Origin: Chryseobacterium viscerum
GTDB lineage: Bacteria > Bacteroidota > Bacteroidia > Flavobacteriales > Weeksellaceae
Assembly: GCF_002899945.2 (NCBI RefSeq)
Contig: NZ_PPEG02000003.1
Coordinates: forward strand, 496,001 to 560,000
Direction: 5' to 3'
DNA length: 64,000 nt
Below, piece after piece: positions 16,144 through 25,791 of this stretch. Position numbers and translations under genes: made by a program. Numbering within the stretch: position 1 is the stretch's first letter; every line of letters starts with the position of its first letter. The notes beneath the pieces are model-generated. The model was not told the DNA's origin, did no database searches, and saw only the letters and a program-made list of their open reading frames with translations.

Positions 16144-16324
16144 AAATATTTAATTATAAATAAATAATATATTTGTTTGTAAATCAGTGTTTTGGTTGTT
16201 TTTAATACCTTAGATGCATTTGTTTTATTGACGGATTGCCCTGATAAAGCAGGTAACTTTTTGTGTATCTTTACTACTTATTAAAAACTTTTAAAGTTTA
16301 AATCAGATACATTAAGCACTACCA

Positions 16325-18688
16325 ATGAAAAAGATCCTGATATTTTTTGCCATCGCTTTCTCTCTTATTATCAAGTCTCAGCAAAAGAATGATTCTCTGA
16401 ATATTGCGCTTCAGAATGTGACCAAAGATACTAAATTCGGTCTTGCACTCAGTGGCGGCGGAGCAAAAGGATTTGCCCATATCGGAATTTTAAAGATGAT
16501 CGATTCATTGGGAATCAAGGTGGATTATATCACAGGAACCAGTATGGGAGGAATTCTTGGAGGCTTATATGCAATGGGGTATAATGCTGACCAGCTGAAG
16601 CATACAATCTACAAAGTGGATTGGGGCAGGATTCTGAGCAATAAAATGCCATACAACAAAGTCAATATCAGTGAGAAAGACGAATATGACAAGTATATTC
16701 TGGAGTTTCCGGTAGTAAAAGGGATTCCAACTCTTCCAAGTTCTTATATTGAAGGACAATACATGGGGGAAGTGCTTAATAACCTTACTTTTAATGCAAA
16801 ACACATTAACGATTTCAGCAAATTAAGAATTCCTGTACAACTCACCTCTTCCGATATTGTAAATGGAGGTCTTGTGATGCAGAAAGAAGGGTCTTTGCCA
16901 CTGGCTATCCGTGCTACATTGGCAATTCCAGCAGCTTTTGCACCGGTTTATATTGATGGGAAACTTTTGGTAGATGGAGGATTAGATCGTAATTATCCCG
17001 CCAATGAAGTCCGTGAAATGGGAGCTGACTTTGTGATCGGAGGCTATACCGGTTTCAGGCTTTTTACCAAGAAGGAGATTGAGAACCCAATGAAGATGAT
17101 TTATCAGACTCACGCCATTCGTTCGGTGGAGGATTTCAAACATCAGAAAGAGCTGTCTAATATCCTGGTAGACTTTGTAGATCCATTAGGAGATATTACA
17201 ACGAAGGATTTTGCCCAATTCAGAAGAATCATTAAAATAGGGGAAGTGGAAGCCAGAAAGCACCTTCCTGAGTTTGTCGCTTTGGCAGAAGCCCAACGAA
17301 AGTTAGGCATCAAGTATGAACATACCATGATTGAAGAAGTGAAACTGCCTACAACAAAATTCACCTTTAATGAAGAAGACGGAACTCCTATGGCGGATGC
17401 TGCAGAGATTGAAGTATTGAAAAAGCAAATGGGGCTTACAGAAGGGAAGTATTACGATGCTAAAACCATCAATGAAGCAATAGACAGAGTATTTGGAATG
17501 CGCCAGTACACAAAGGTGTATTATACGTATACCAATGAAAATGATGGACTGGTGATGAATGTTTTTGTAAAAAGAGCGAAAAAAGGAGCTTTTAAACTGG
17601 CTCTGCACTATGATACGGAACAGTCTGTCGGGATTATCATCAACTATACTTACAGGAATATCCTTTTGAACAGATCAAGATTTTTGGCAACGGTAGATAT
17701 TTCAGAACGTTTCAAGGCTAAAGTTGCTTATCAGCAGTTCTTAGACAGCGGAGAGCGTTTATGGCTGGATCTGGAAGCTAAAATGGTTAATCTTAAGAGT
17801 AATGACCTTAACTTCAGACTGTATGATGTAAATGAAGATGGCGGTGACCGTTTTCCTAACCATATGTACCGTAATATAACCGGTAAGATTGCCCTGAATT
17901 ATAATATTACTCCAAATGCATACCTGTCACTGGGAACGGAATTCAGTACAGAAAGAATGTACAGTTTACTGGACAAAGTAGATCAGTCAAAAGTAGATAA
18001 TTACAGTAAAAAACTATATAATCACAGCAATTTCAATACATTCCTTAAGTTTGAACAGAATAATCTTAATAAAAGATACTTTACAACAAGAGGGAACCAT
18101 CTTCAGGTGAGCACAAGATTTTATTACGGTGACAGGTATCAGCTTTATGATCTTGAAACAGTACAACCTATTTTAAATCTTATACTAAACCCTGAAACGG
18201 AAGGGTATTTCCGGCCTAAAAACCTGATATCTTTTACTTTAAATGAAAATTTCTATCATCCGATTACAAGAAGGCTGACCGTAAGGGCAAATGTTTTTTT
18301 AGGGGCAAGTTTTGGGGAGGAAAAAGAGTTTGATATTCCGTATCTTTTCCTCAATCAGAAATATAATCTCGGAGGGAGTGAATATAATTATGATCTGCTA
18401 AGTCCTGAATTCAATGGTCTTCGTCAGAAAGAGCTTCCTATGACTTCGGTTGCCAAGGCAGCAATATCACTTCAGTACAGAATTATGAAAAAACTCTATC
18501 TTACACCTTCTTTCAGCTATGGGAAAGTGAGTGAAGAGCTTTCCCCTTTTAATAACAGTTTCGATATGTTTGGGTATGGAGTAAATCTTGGATATGAATC
18601 TCTTATCGGGCCTATCAGTTTGAATGTTTCCAGAAACAGCCAGCTTGATTTTTCAAGGATCTATTTCAGTGTTGGATTTAAATTTTAA
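16325..18688 (+). CDS. Patatin-like phospholipase with outer-membrane barrel
   Basis: 787 residues: signal peptide (to about 18), patatin domain (about 38-290) and a C-terminal Omp85/TpsB-type beta-barrel. The patatin domain has the oxyanion loop SGGGAKG (43-49), nucleophile S73 in GTSMGG and the catalytic Asp D217 in VDGGLDRNYP. The segment KKQMGLTEGKYYDAKTINEAIDRVFGM (part) resembles a POTRA module. The layout matches PlpD-like type Vd autotransporters; whether the patatin domain is released or stays attached is unknown. Likely a phospholipase A acting at the surface or periplasm. A TATCTTTA box at 16266-16273 is the probable -7 element. Confidence 0.92.
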   Translation: MKKILIFFAIAFSLIIKSQQKNDSLNIALQNVTKDTKFGLALSGGGAKGFAHIGILKMIDSLGIKVDYITGTSMGGILGGLYAMGYNADQLKHTIYKVDWGRILSNKMPYNKVNISEKDEYDKYILEFPVVKGIPTLPSSYIEGQYMGEVLNNLTFNAKHINDFSKLRIPVQLTSSDIVNGGLVMQKEGSLPLAIRATLAIPAAFAPVYIDGKLLVDGGLDRNYPANEVREMGADFVIGGYTGFRLFTKKEIENPMKMIYQTHAIRSVEDFKHQKELSNILVDFVDPLGDITTKDFAQFRRIIKIGEVEARKHLPEFVALAEAQRKLGIKYEHTMIEEVKLPTTKFTFNEEDGTPMADAAEIEVLKKQMGLTEGKYYDAKTINEAIDRVFGMRQYTKVYYTYTNENDGLVMNVFVKRAKKGAFKLALHYDTEQSVGIIINYTYRNILLNRSRFLATVDISERFKAKVAYQQFLDSGERLWLDLEAKMVNLKSNDLNFRLYDVNEDGGDRFPNHMYRNITGKIALNYNITPNAYLSLGTEFSTERMYSLLDKVDQSKVDNYSKKLYNHSNFNTFLKFEQNNLNKRYFTTRGNHLQVSTRFYYGDRYQLYDLETVQPILNLILNPETEGYFRPKNLISFTLNENFYHPITRRLTVRANVFLGASFGEEKEFDIPYLFLNQKYNLGGSEYNYDLLSPEFNGLRQKELPMTSVAKAAISLQYRIMKKLYLTPSFSYGKVSEELSPFNNSFDMFGYGVNLGYESLIGPISLNVSRNSQLDFSRIYFSVGFKF

Positions 18689-18723
18689 GGAATAATTGAT
18701 ATCAATTTAAAAGGCATTAAAAA

Positions 18724-18762
18724 AATCCTTTCATCTAAATAACTACTTTAGATAAAAGGATT
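18724..18762. terminator. Bidirectional terminator between convergent genes
   Basis: AATCCTTTcATCTAAA / TTTAGATaAAAGGATT hairpin with one mismatch, A-tract on the left and weak T content on the right, between the patatin gene and the cytochrome c peroxidase gene. Confidence 0.7.
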
Positions 18763-18788
18763 ACTGCTAATGGTATCAATTAATTAAT

Positions 18789-19928
18789 CTATTTTCTTGG
18801 GATTTCCGGTCTTGGCATTTTATAATAACTTCCGGACATACTTTTTAAAAATGAAACGATGGCATCCATTTCCTGCTCATTCAGATGTAAAGGTTGTATC
18901 AAATGGTCGGTAACAGGAAAATTAGGATCAGCTTTCTTTTCTTCGGGAGTAGGATTTATCATCTGCATACCGCTGTTGTATAGGCTGACAATCCCATGCA
19001 TATCATCCATTAGTCCGTTATGCATCCATGGAGCCGTATAATCCAGATCTCTCAGAGAAGGGGTTTTAAACTTTCCTGTATCATCTGAGTTTTTAGTGAT
19101 ATGATACAGGCCAAGGTCTTCATACTCCCTTTTGTAATAGGTAAGTCCAATATTGTGAAAAGATTCGTCTGTCAGGTATTTCCCATAATGACAGTTCATA
19201 CACCTTGCCTTAGTCCGGAATAAATGCATGCCGTAGATTTCCTTATCACTCATGGCTTTGTAATCTCCTTTCATAAACTTGTCCAGTTTACTTGGCTGGC
19301 TTCTGATCGTTCTTTGGAAAGTTGCCAACGCTCTGGCGATTTGATCAAATGTAATCTTGTCGCTCTGATAGACTTCTTTAAAAAGCTGTCTGTATTCTTT
19401 CAATTTAGACAGTTTTCCGGCGAGTTTTTCCGGTTTCATGTTCATCTCATTATGAGCGGAAATAGGTCCTACAAGTTGTTCTTCCAGTGTTTTGGCTCTT
19501 CCATCCCAAAAATAAGAAAGACGGTCTGCGATATTGAAAAGAGACGGTGTATTTCTTTTTCCCTGTAAATGATCGGTTCCCAATGCGACTTCCTGACCAT
19601 CTCCCCAGCCTAGCTCAGGATTGTGACAGCTGCTGCAGGATACCTGGCTGGATGAGGAGAGCTTTGGATCAAAAAACAGCTTTTTCCCCAGCATTACTTC
19701 AGGAATCTCCTGCGTGTCATAATAATTGGAGTCCCATTCTATAGCCTCAAATTCTTTCCAGTTGACACCTTCATCCACTGAAGGTTTAGGCCAGTATTGT
19801 GAAGGTTTTTTATATTGTTCCACAGCTTCTCCATAATCTATTTGATACTTTTGAATAGTATGCTGCATACAGAATAGTGAAACTCCTCCAAGGACTGCGA
19901 CTAACTTAAGATCTGAAAATTTTATCAT
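18789..19928 (-). CDS. Di-haem cytochrome c peroxidase family protein
   Basis: 379 residues with an N-terminal hydrophobic export/anchor segment and two haem c sites, CSSCH and CMNCH. It shows the MauG/CCP family framework: FDPKLSSSSQVSCSSCH, GKRNTPSLFN, WDGRAKTLEEQ, FKTPSLRDLDYTAPWMHNG. Periplasmic peroxidase or MauG-like oxidase. It is the last gene of the TonB receptor operon, 7 nt after the DUF6850-like gene. The placement suggests a role in handling an imported metal complex or cofactor, which is inference. A second, longer CCP is at 49751. Confidence 0.9.
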   Translation of the reverse strand: MIKFSDLKLVAVLGGVSLFCMQHTIQKYQIDYGEAVEQYKKPSQYWPKPSVDEGVNWKEFEAIEWDSNYYDTQEIPEVMLGKKLFFDPKLSSSSQVSCSSCHNPELGWGDGQEVALGTDHLQGKRNTPSLFNIADRLSYFWDGRAKTLEEQLVGPISAHNEMNMKPEKLAGKLSKLKEYRQLFKEVYQSDKITFDQIARALATFQRTIRSQPSKLDKFMKGDYKAMSDKEIYGMHLFRTKARCMNCHYGKYLTDESFHNIGLTYYKREYEDLGLYHITKNSDDTGKFKTPSLRDLDYTAPWMHNGLMDDMHGIVSLYNSGMQMINPTPEEKKADPNFPVTDHLIQPLHLNEQEMDAIVSFLKSMSGSYYKMPRPEIPRK

Positions 19929-19935
19929 AATGTGT

Positions 19936-21450
19936 TTAAAAAATACTTCCTATACTGACTGAAAATAGTGTGTTACTATTACTTTTAAAATTGCTGTATA
20001 TCATCTTACCTCCTACAAAAGCAGTCTTGATAACAGGGAAGCTGAAATGAAAATTAATATCAAGCTTTGCCTGCCAGAAATCTGAAGACTGAAAGGCATA
20101 ATTTTCCTGAAGCATAGTATTGATAGACGGTTTTCCGGAATTATTGAAAAGAGCATCTTTTTGATAGACATTGGTTGCAGAAAGTCCTGCGATTACAGAT
20201 AATACCTGCTGATGATTGAAAGTTTTCAGCCACTGATAATCTGCCCCATACATCATCTTGCTCAATTCTATTTTTGATGCGGGGCTGCTGTATTTTTCCT
20301 TTTCCTGAGCCCATCCAAAGAAAGGAGACAGAGAGGAGGTGGCTTTTTCATTCCCCAGTTGCACCAGTCCTTTAAAAACAAGACTATTAACCTTGTGATT
20401 ATATTTTTCCACACTTCCTATCTGTATGTAGTTTCTTGAATTTTCATTCAGGAACAGGTTCTCAGTGCCCTTGCGTTCTGTACTGTTTCCTTCGGCAGAA
20501 ACTCCCCAGACTATTTTTCCGGAATCAAAGAATTTTCCCGCTGAAAAAGTAAGCTGTCGTTCATCAATTTTGGAAGCGTTGAGATCTGCATATTCCGTCA
20601 ATAGCTTATCGAGATTAAACTTTTTTAGCCCCATATTCAGGTACCAGCTTCTGTTGTCTGCTTCAAAGATCTGTAAACCTCCTCCATAAGACCAGCCTTC
20701 ATAATACGCCTGGCGGAGCTTTCCTGAAAGCAGTTCATTGTAATTTCCCAGCCCGCTCATATTATAGATCATAGGGTATCCCTGATTGCTCACAAAGCTC
20801 AGATAATGCTTCTGAGTATATTTTTCAGCATTCAGATAAGCTCCGATTCTGAACTTCTGAAACATCAGTTTATTGGCCCCTATGGCTAGGGAAAACTGGG
20901 CTGCCGTATTTTTAGGGCGTGGATCTACATCTCTGTAGCTTAACGTAGCCTGATAACTTCCGGTAATCCCCAGGGTGTAGGTATTGATCTTTTTAGAATA
21001 TCCTCCTGAAAAGCTATAATTTTCAAACTTCATATCACCACCTACACTATCGGCGGCTACGTAAGGATAGATACGCTCATAGTCTGCATTTTCGTTCCAT
21101 ACCACCTGCTTGTTTTTCCCCTGAGTATAGGAAGCATTGCCCCATACTGATGTTGTATCATCGAGATTCTGTAAGCTGCTTGCTTCCGCACCCCAAAGAT
21201 TTTTCCCTTTGCCTTTTTGCTGGATCTGATTGGGCGTTTTGCTGTTTTCAGTAAATACATTGAAAGTCGTAATGCTGTATTTCCTCGCTCCCGCATGGCT
21301 GGCAGGATTGATGGTGATACTGTTTTTAATAAGCCTTTCATAGCTGTATTCTTCACGTACTCTTTCTATGATGGTGTCATTGATCTGAGCCTTGAGTTGT
21401 ATACCTGAAAAGGAGATCAGCAGGATGGAGATGGAAAGAAAATGTTTCAT
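19936..21450 (-). CDS. DUF6850-like outer-membrane beta-barrel protein
   Basis: 504 residues, signal peptide ending IQLKAQ, followed by alternating hydrophobic/polar strands rich in aromatic residues and ending in a strand-like FSVSIGSIF, as for an outer-membrane barrel. The family label is tentative; the gene order with a DUF4876-like lipoprotein and a TonB receptor is what suggests it. It is separated from its neighbours by only 3 and 7 nt, so it belongs to one operon. It may form a pore or a partner of the receptor. Confidence 0.75.
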   Translation of the reverse strand: MKHFLSISILLISFSGIQLKAQINDTIIERVREEYSYERLIKNSITINPASHAGARKYSITTFNVFTENSKTPNQIQQKGKGKNLWGAEASSLQNLDDTTSVWGNASYTQGKNKQVVWNENADYERIYPYVAADSVGGDMKFENYSFSGGYSKKINTYTLGITGSYQATLSYRDVDPRPKNTAAQFSLAIGANKLMFQKFRIGAYLNAEKYTQKHYLSFVSNQGYPMIYNMSGLGNYNELLSGKLRQAYYEGWSYGGGLQIFEADNRSWYLNMGLKKFNLDKLLTEYADLNASKIDERQLTFSAGKFFDSGKIVWGVSAEGNSTERKGTENLFLNENSRNYIQIGSVEKYNHKVNSLVFKGLVQLGNEKATSSLSPFFGWAQEKEKYSSPASKIELSKMMYGADYQWLKTFNHQQVLSVIAGLSATNVYQKDALFNNSGKPSINTMLQENYAFQSSDFWQAKLDINFHFSFPVIKTAFVGGKMIYSNFKSNSNTLFSVSIGSIF

Positions 21451-21453
21451 TTT

Positions 21454-22674
21454 TTAATTAAATAAAGATGGTTTTACACCATGTTCAAAATCTGCTGTAG
21501 AGTTGTTGGTATCTTTAAGAATATTTTTACCGTCTATTGTTTTTCCTGTCACTTTTCTGCGGACAGCTTTACCAAAACGATTTTTATCTCCATCAAAAGT
21601 GGTTACTGAAGTCCATCCCATATCCAAAGAAGGGGAAGTTACCAGCCATTGGAATGAATCCTGTACACTTAGATTTACAGCATCTATTATCCATTCATTT
21701 GGAATTTTGACAGCAGTTCCGTCCATAGGATATACATCACCGCCTATAGTAAGGTTGTAGGTATAAGTGTATGAGTTTTGACCGATCAGGGCCTGATTTG
21801 TCATCCCTTGTGGCATACGCGCCAAAGCATAGGCATAATATCCCTGTGTATGAATCACCATTTTTTCAAAAACATTCACCATTTTCGGAACCGCAGGATT
21901 GTCGATATCATCAGAATCTTCTTTGAAAATCTGGAAATTAGCATTGGAAAGATTAATAGATGAAGGATTAAAATCTTTATGATTAATGGCATCTTCTGCA
22001 ATAATAATGGATTCTCCGGCTTTTACAGGATACATTGTTCCGTTTCCTGGAATTCTGATAATAGCACCCGCAGACAACGTAGTTCCCATGATATTGGGGC
22101 TGTAATCCTGTTTCTCATTGGTCATAAAACTGGATTGTATCAATAACATACCATCTGCATACAAAGTTTTGTCCGTATTATTGGTGATTTTAAAGTACTG
22201 ATCACCGAAATACATGGCTCCCTGTGGTGTTTTAGTTCCGGTAAAGAAAACCTCTTCCAGGATAAGATCATTGCTGCTTCCTGATTTTAAGGACAAATCC
22301 AGCGTCTTGCTTGTTTCGCTTCCGTTAATCACTATTCCGTTTTGTACCCCGGCAACTTTAGCTTCTGTCGGACCGGAATTGTCAGCATAGATGATGCTTC
22401 CTTCTGCAATGATGTTATAGGTCCCTGAAGGAAGAACAACCTGGAGAGTATTGGTGTTTTTAAGCTCTTGGGTAATCGTAAATCCCGAATTAAGTTCTTT
22501 GAAACTTATCGTAAGATGTTTGTATTCTTTAACCTGAATATTATCAGGAACTACTTTGAGTTCCAGTTTTAATGAAGTCTTTGCTTCCGAAGCATCATTG
22601 GAATCTGAAGAACAGGCTGTAATAGCAATTGCTGCACACAATACGAGCAGCGTTCTTAATACATGTTTTAACAT
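21454..22674 (-). CDS. DUF4876-like lipoprotein
   Basis: 406 residues starting at ATG 22672-22674; a longer open frame to 22824 overlaps the receptor gene and is not credible. Lipobox IAITAC near residue 21, followed by SSDSNDASE. The N-terminal third resembles a carboxypeptidase-regulatory/Ig-like fold; the rest contains NLILEEVFFTGTK-like beta elements typical of DUF4876 (from memory). It lies 22 nt after the TonB-dependent receptor gene and probably acts at the surface as its ligand-capture partner, as SusD-like proteins do. Confidence 0.78.
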   Translation of the reverse strand: MLKHVLRTLLVLCAAIAITACSSDSNDASEAKTSLKLELKVVPDNIQVKEYKHLTISFKELNSGFTITQELKNTNTLQVVLPSGTYNIIAEGSIIYADNSGPTEAKVAGVQNGIVINGSETSKTLDLSLKSGSSNDLILEEVFFTGTKTPQGAMYFGDQYFKITNNTDKTLYADGMLLIQSSFMTNEKQDYSPNIMGTTLSAGAIIRIPGNGTMYPVKAGESIIIAEDAINHKDFNPSSINLSNANFQIFKEDSDDIDNPAVPKMVNVFEKMVIHTQGYYAYALARMPQGMTNQALIGQNSYTYTYNLTIGGDVYPMDGTAVKIPNEWIIDAVNLSVQDSFQWLVTSPSLDMGWTSVTTFDGDKNRFGKAVRRKVTGKTIDGKNILKDTNNSTADFEHGVKPSLFN

Positions 22675-22696
22675 AACTTTATTGAATTGAAATTGT

Positions 22697-25492
22697 TTAT
22701 AAATTGAAATTGATTTCCATTCCGAAATAAGGATCATAAGCTCCTTTTCTGTTGATGGTAAATCCGTTGATGTTGTAAGGGGTATAATAGCTGAATAACC
22801 TGTTCGCAAACATGGAGACAACAACCGCTTTGTTTCTGAAACTTTTGGTTACTTTCAGATTCACATTCATTTCCATAGGTCTTCTGGAAGTGTTGTAGAG
22901 ATCTTGATTCTGAGCGATAATCAGGCTTTCCAGAATTGTTCCTTTTACGGAATCCGGATTATAAGGAAGCACAGTACCATTCTGATCCACATAATGACTT
23001 GGGATTCCGCTCATGGGAAGAAGTTTTCTCATAGAATACCATGAAAACTGGAATGATGAAGAAAAAACAAGATCCAGACGGGGAATATAAGTATCCATCA
23101 TCAGGTTGGTATTCAATACTTCATTCACGGAGTTGGGTTCCATTCCGTCATATAATCCCAGATAAGGATAAGGTCTTCCATCGATCAACAAATCTCTTCC
23201 TCTGTATACCGGAAGGCTGTTGCCATATTTCGTTCGGAACCATGCTCCATTTACAGTAAATCTTGTGTTGATTACAGGAATTCTGTTAGAGGAATATTGA
23301 AATTCGATGCCTTCTTTGTCTACTTTGCTGCCGTTTTTTTGAGTAGTATAAAGAAAGTTCTCATTCACTGTCTGGTAGGGAAGTGTGTTCACATCCGGCG
23401 GGGAAGTGATGGCATCATGATTCAGTCCTGAAGTATCATATTTTTTGTACTGATATAAGGCATATTCATTCATAGAACGGAATGCATTGCGCATATTTTC
23501 TTTAAAAACAGTAACCGATAGCTGGTGTGCCCCTAGGCTGAAATCTATTCTTGCTTCAAACTTTTCATTCACAGCGGGTTCTATATCCGGATTTTGTGGG
23601 TTATAAACCAGTGTTTTATAATTGACTCTTCTATAGTTTGGATTATTATGAAAATAATTTAACTGCTGAATGTCTTTGTAAATAAGTTCCGGATACAGGA
23701 GATTAAGATCCGGGAACAAGCTTTGCTTACCATATCCTAATATTAAAGCTATGGTTGCTTTTTTATGCATCAAATCAAAAGAAGGGAGTTCCCATTGAAA
23801 GTTGGCTCTGGGGTCTGCATACAATTTTCCGTCCATTTTGAAATGAGAAGGCAGATTCATCATCGTATTTCCTCTTAGTCCTAATGCCAGTGTAAGCTTG
23901 TGCTTACCTGCTTGTAATGTGTTGATAGATTCCAGAAACAACGCAGAAGTCATATAAGCAGGAACATCACGGTAAGCACGCGGTCTGAATGTCGCTTTGG
24001 GATCAATAGGTCTGTAGATGTCAAATAGCTGCCCTTTGCCCCAGTTTTTGCTCATTTGCCAGTCAAATCCGGCATTGAACTCATGCGTTATCGATTTATA
24101 ATTGATCTGAAAGTTGTTGATCATTTTAACAAACAAATCAAGAGGTTTTCCGTCCACGCTATAGTTTGAAATATAGCGGGGTTCCGGATAGTAGCCATCA
24201 TATTCCCCTTCAGTTGCTGATAAAGGAAAGGCAGTTGCATTTTCCAGCTGGATAAATTTAGTCTGCTTTATTTTGTCAAATCTTTGGTTAACGGTTGCCT
24301 GAATTTCGGTTGATCGATAGAACGAAGGCTCATTTTTAGTATAAGTAAACAGATTGGAAAGGCTCAAAAGATGATTGTTCACTTCATAAGAATTGAGTTC
24401 AGACAAATCGATGTCCGGATCAGATTTTGAACCGTCCAATGAACCAGTATAGCTAAGGTTGCTCTGCCATCTAGTCGTTCCACGATCATATTTTTTTTCT
24501 TTTATAACGGCCAAGTGAGCGGTTATTCTTTTATAGCTTTCAAGTCGGTCTCTTGGGTCGGATTTTGCATTCAGATAGTCGATACCTGTGTTTATTTTAA
24601 GATCTTTTTCCTTATTTTCAAAACCTTTGCTCACCGCGAAAAGTTTACTGTAGCCATCTGCTTTAAATCTTGCTTTCCATTTTGTATAACCGGATTTATT
24701 GGTGATTTTTACAATTCCGGAAGTCAGATTTCCATAGACTGCAGAAGGAATTCCGCGAAGAATCTCCACACTTTCAATCTGGTCTGTAGAAATACTTCGC
24801 ATATCTACACCACTTGTTATATTAAGTCTTCGTTTGAGACCGTTATTCGTTTTATCTAAAAAATCATAGGTATACTGCAGATTAGAATTAGAGTTCAAAG
24901 GAGCTCCATCCACCAGGAAAGTAGTCCCCATGGAAGACGTATTATAATCGCTGCCGGGTCTGCCGGTTTCACGAAGACTGATTTTGTTAGCCTGATTCAG
25001 GACCGGGTCTCCAGATCTCCCTCCGGGAAGAAGTTCCAAAAGATCGGAAAAGCTTGAAGGCTGTAAATGCTGCATCGCCCGCTGGCTGATCATAGAGGAG
25101 GACGTAAGCCCTTTCCCTTCCTTGGCGGTGATAACGACTTCTTCAATAGTATTGAGTTTCTCTGAAAATGGAAAAGCAAATGTTTCAGACTTTGTTACGG
25201 ATATCTTGCCGGAATACCCAAGAATTCCGTTTTTCCAGGCTTCTATTTTATATTTTCCCGGAATAAGATGTGTTACTGCCATTCCATTGTCATTGGTAGA
25301 AGCTGTATAGGTATTTTCTTCAGAAAAAATCTTTATTTCAGATCCTTTTACCGAAGCTTGATCCTTGTTTTTTATTTCAAAGGTGATTGTAAACGGTAGG
25401 TTCTGTGCCTTAACTGCTGTAATTGTTGTGAGAAAAATAAGAAAACTGAAAAATCGGAGCCTCAAAGGGAATTGGGAGTCATTATGTACCAT
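22697..25492 (-). CDS. TonB-dependent outer-membrane receptor
   Basis: 931 residues: signal peptide (ends ITAVKAQ), a carboxypeptidase-regulatory-like domain (about 31-105), TonB box/plug (about 110-240, with EEVVITAKEG and the SVEILRGIPSAVYGNLTSGIVKI stretch), then a 22-strand barrel ending in FGMEINFNL. First gene of a four-gene operon with DUF4876-like, DUF6850-like and cytochrome c peroxidase genes. The promoter carries TACTTTTG with a TTTAGAATAATTTAAA dyad in place of a -33 element, so iron- or metal-dependent repression is likely. Substrate unknown; this is not a SusC-type receptor. Confidence 0.93.
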   Translation of the reverse strand: MVHNDSQFPLRLRFFSFLIFLTTITAVKAQNLPFTITFEIKNKDQASVKGSEIKIFSEENTYTASTNDNGMAVTHLIPGKYKIEAWKNGILGYSGKISVTKSETFAFPFSEKLNTIEEVVITAKEGKGLTSSSMISQRAMQHLQPSSFSDLLELLPGGRSGDPVLNQANKISLRETGRPGSDYNTSSMGTTFLVDGAPLNSNSNLQYTYDFLDKTNNGLKRRLNITSGVDMRSISTDQIESVEILRGIPSAVYGNLTSGIVKITNKSGYTKWKARFKADGYSKLFAVSKGFENKEKDLKINTGIDYLNAKSDPRDRLESYKRITAHLAVIKEKKYDRGTTRWQSNLSYTGSLDGSKSDPDIDLSELNSYEVNNHLLSLSNLFTYTKNEPSFYRSTEIQATVNQRFDKIKQTKFIQLENATAFPLSATEGEYDGYYPEPRYISNYSVDGKPLDLFVKMINNFQINYKSITHEFNAGFDWQMSKNWGKGQLFDIYRPIDPKATFRPRAYRDVPAYMTSALFLESINTLQAGKHKLTLALGLRGNTMMNLPSHFKMDGKLYADPRANFQWELPSFDLMHKKATIALILGYGKQSLFPDLNLLYPELIYKDIQQLNYFHNNPNYRRVNYKTLVYNPQNPDIEPAVNEKFEARIDFSLGAHQLSVTVFKENMRNAFRSMNEYALYQYKKYDTSGLNHDAITSPPDVNTLPYQTVNENFLYTTQKNGSKVDKEGIEFQYSSNRIPVINTRFTVNGAWFRTKYGNSLPVYRGRDLLIDGRPYPYLGLYDGMEPNSVNEVLNTNLMMDTYIPRLDLVFSSSFQFSWYSMRKLLPMSGIPSHYVDQNGTVLPYNPDSVKGTILESLIIAQNQDLYNTSRRPMEMNVNLKVTKSFRNKAVVVSMFANRLFSYYTPYNINGFTINRKGAYDPYFGMEINFNL

Positions 25493-25510
25493 CTGGCATT
25501 ATTCTTTCGG

Positions 25511-25567
25511 CAAAAGTAACAGGCTCAGTATAAGTTTACTAATTTTATTTAGAATAATTTAAAATAA
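25511..25567 (-). promoter_or_regulatory. Promoter and metal-regulator-like dyad of the TonB receptor operon
   Basis: -7 box TACTTTTG is the complement of 25511-25518. Positions 25545-25567 form a 23-bp dyad (core TTTAGAATAATTTAAA) with 9 of 11 pairs matching, located where the -33 element should be. The shape resembles DtxR/IdeR- or Fur-type boxes. The rest of the gap to 25725 is AT-rich without a recognised feature. Confidence 0.6.
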
Positions 25568-25725
25568 ATGACAAGAATCATTTATGCGATTTTACTATAA
25601 TTTTTATTAAAAGTTAAAATTGAAGTGCGTAAAATAATAATTAATAATGGATTACGTAATTTAATAGCTGCTAATTTAAATTTATCTCCAATTATTTTTT
25701 GTGGAGTTATTTTAATTATTGATAC

Positions 25726-25752
25726 AAAAAAAGCACTTCATTGCTGAAGTGC
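25726..25752 (-). terminator. Terminator after T9SS esterase gene
   Basis: Minus strand GCACTTCA-GCAA-TGAAGTGC followed by TTTTTTT, 40 nt past the stop codon at 25792. Confidence 0.88.
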
Positions 25753-25791
25753 CAAAATTAACTTGAAATGATATTATGAAGAGGATTGAAG

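Noticed and set aside
22675..22824. Longer start for the DUF4876-like lipoprotein
   Set aside because: Overlaps the TonB receptor gene, and the lipobox signal peptide starts at 22674.
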